NCBI GenBank assembly: GCA_041946755.1
Contig: JBHGBB010000040.1
Location: 1-22,681, forward strand
DNA length: 22,681 nucleotides
DNA from: JBHGBB01 sp041946755
Lineage (GTDB): Bacteria > UBP4 > UBA4092 > JAOAEQ01
Reading direction: 5' to 3'
This document shows positions 21,879 to 22,681 of the stretch, one piece after another. The position numbers and the translations under genes were made by a program. The notes below the pieces were generated by a model. The model was given only the letters and a program-made list of their open reading frames with translations. It searched no databases and had not been told where the DNA came from. Numbering within the stretch: position 1 is the stretch's first letter; every line of letters starts with the position of its first letter.

Positions 21879-21908
21879 TTGACAAAGACAAGGCTATAGG
21901 TTCATAAT
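21879..21908 (+). promoter_or_regulatory. Sigma70-type promoter of the exported helical-repeat gene
   Basis: TTGACA (21879-21884) and CATAAT (21903-21908) are separated by 18 bases. The -35 is a perfect match and the -10 differs at one base. Transcription would start near 21915, leaving a leader of about 105 bases. Confidence 0.6.
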
Positions 21909-22020
21909 AATAGCCGTTCAGTTAAAAACTCGGATTAAAAGAATATGGATAAACTATATTAAATCTCTTTTAGCGAAAAAGTATTCCAATATTATTTTAT
22001 AAGAAAGAGGATATAGAATT

Positions 22021-22626
22021 ATGCAGAGCAAAAATGATCGTAATATATTTAAGATAGCAATATTCAGTATAGTATTTTTTTCGTTAATCAATGGTATAGC
22101 TTTTTCACAGATAGTAACTGATAGAGATTTATGGCAGCAGATTCAGGGCTATGGTAATGCGAGTACTGAGGATCGGGCAGCGCTAAAATCCTGTTATGCG
22201 CAATTGAGTACACTTTTTCCAAACTCATCGATACTAGATCAAGCGCTCTATTTTTATAGTCAGTATTGGGAACGAAAAGGATTACAAAACGATGCGGTTA
22301 AACTCTGCAAACGCATCATTAATACTTATCCAAATAGTTCCTATGTTTATCCAGCTTATTTAGATATTATGCGTATATACCAGGATCGGGAGAATAAAAC
22401 TGGGTTGACCCAAATCTATACCGATTTCAAAGCATATACTGCGAAATACCTTCAGTATCCAGAGTTAACGATAGAGAACAAAGCTGATGTATATCTCCAA
22501 CTCGGCTACTATGCACAGGTATTGAAGCAACCGCAAACCGCACAAAAGGCATTTATACAGGCGTATCAGTTAGCGCCAAATACCAAGTCAGGTAGACAAG
22601 CACTCTATTATACCGGATTAAGTTAG
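22021..22626 (+). CDS. Exported TPR-like helical-repeat protein
   Basis: 201 residues. A signal peptide (residues 1 to about 29, hydrophobic IFKIAIFSIVFFSLINGIAF, cleavage after FS) is followed by helical repeats. These have the spacing of tetratricopeptide or outer-membrane-lipoprotein-like repeats: ALYFYSQYWERKGLQNDAVK, then KRIINTYPNSSYVYPAYLDI, and VYLQLGYYAQVLKQPQTAQK. It is a likely periplasmic protein-protein interaction module. AAAGAGG is ten bases before the ATG. The ORF ends in the window at TAG 22624-22626. No precise family is recognised. Confidence 0.7.
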   Translation: MQSKNDRNIFKIAIFSIVFFSLINGIAFSQIVTDRDLWQQIQGYGNASTEDRAALKSCYAQLSTLFPNSSILDQALYFYSQYWERKGLQNDAVKLCKRIINTYPNSSYVYPAYLDIMRIYQDRENKTGLTQIYTDFKAYTAKYLQYPELTIENKADVYLQLGYYAQVLKQPQTAQKAFIQAYQLAPNTKSGRQALYYTGLS

Positions 22627-22643
22627 GGTATAGTATCATTTAA

Positions 22644-22669
22644 GCCACTAACTATGATATAGTTGTGGC
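22644..22669 (+). other. Hairpin after the helical-repeat gene
   Basis: GCCAC-T-AACTAT pairs with ATAGTTGTGGC through 11 base pairs with one bulged T and a GAT loop. No T run follows. ATG AAA CTC AAG begins directly behind it (22670), so this could be the start of another gene that runs off the window. Confidence 0.5.
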
Positions 22670-22681
22670 ATGAAACTCAAG

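Overview
The window looks like a chromosomal stretch from an uncultivated, AT-rich, Gram-negative-type (diderm) bacterium that probably lives anaerobically. Support for this: two long conserved bacterial housekeeping operons; an MlaE/MlaF-type lipid ABC transporter; a signal-peptide-bearing beta-barrel protein ending in Phe; a 14-CXXCH lipoprotein cytochrome; and an AhbB-type siroheme decarboxylase, an enzyme of the alternative heme pathway found mainly in anaerobes. No phylum can be fixed from the sequence alone.

Region 1 (1-5314, + strand) is the end of the spc operon and the alpha operon: secY (3' part only), adk, map, infA, rpmJ, rpsM, rpsK, rpsD, rpoA, rplQ. map is interrupted by a frame change at a run of ten A. 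Region 2 (5351-13233, + strand) holds a small two-helix membrane protein, then prs, rplY/ctc, pth, rpsF, ssb, rpsR, rplI, dnaB, then mlaE-mlaF, then an untracked 30-residue very basic peptide. A strong hairpin at 13302-13346 closes this block.

Region 3 (13464-15895) is the most interesting. A 458-residue outer-membrane beta-barrel is followed 53 bases later by a 333-residue lipoprotein with 14 CXXCH heme sites. Together they have the parts of a porin-cytochrome conduit for moving electrons across the outer membrane, but the barrel lacks the N-terminal CXXC of MtrB and the cytochrome does not read like a standard Mtr/Omc protein. After it comes a gene-free stretch (15896-16532) packed with at least eight palindromes, including two GC-rich hairpins that share a 10-base core and differ by a compensatory base-pair change. 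Then comes ahbB (heme supply), converging tail-to-tail with the next block.

Region 4 (17003-20975, - strand) reads trxB, then two tandem glycosyltransferase paralogues (GT-C/GT39-like), each exactly 495 residues. Region 5 (20976-22681) is a 446-base AT-rich gap, a small AraC-type DNA-binding protein, a good sigma70-type promoter, an exported helical-repeat protein, and a closing hairpin.

No tRNA, rRNA, CRISPR array, transposase or phage gene was seen.
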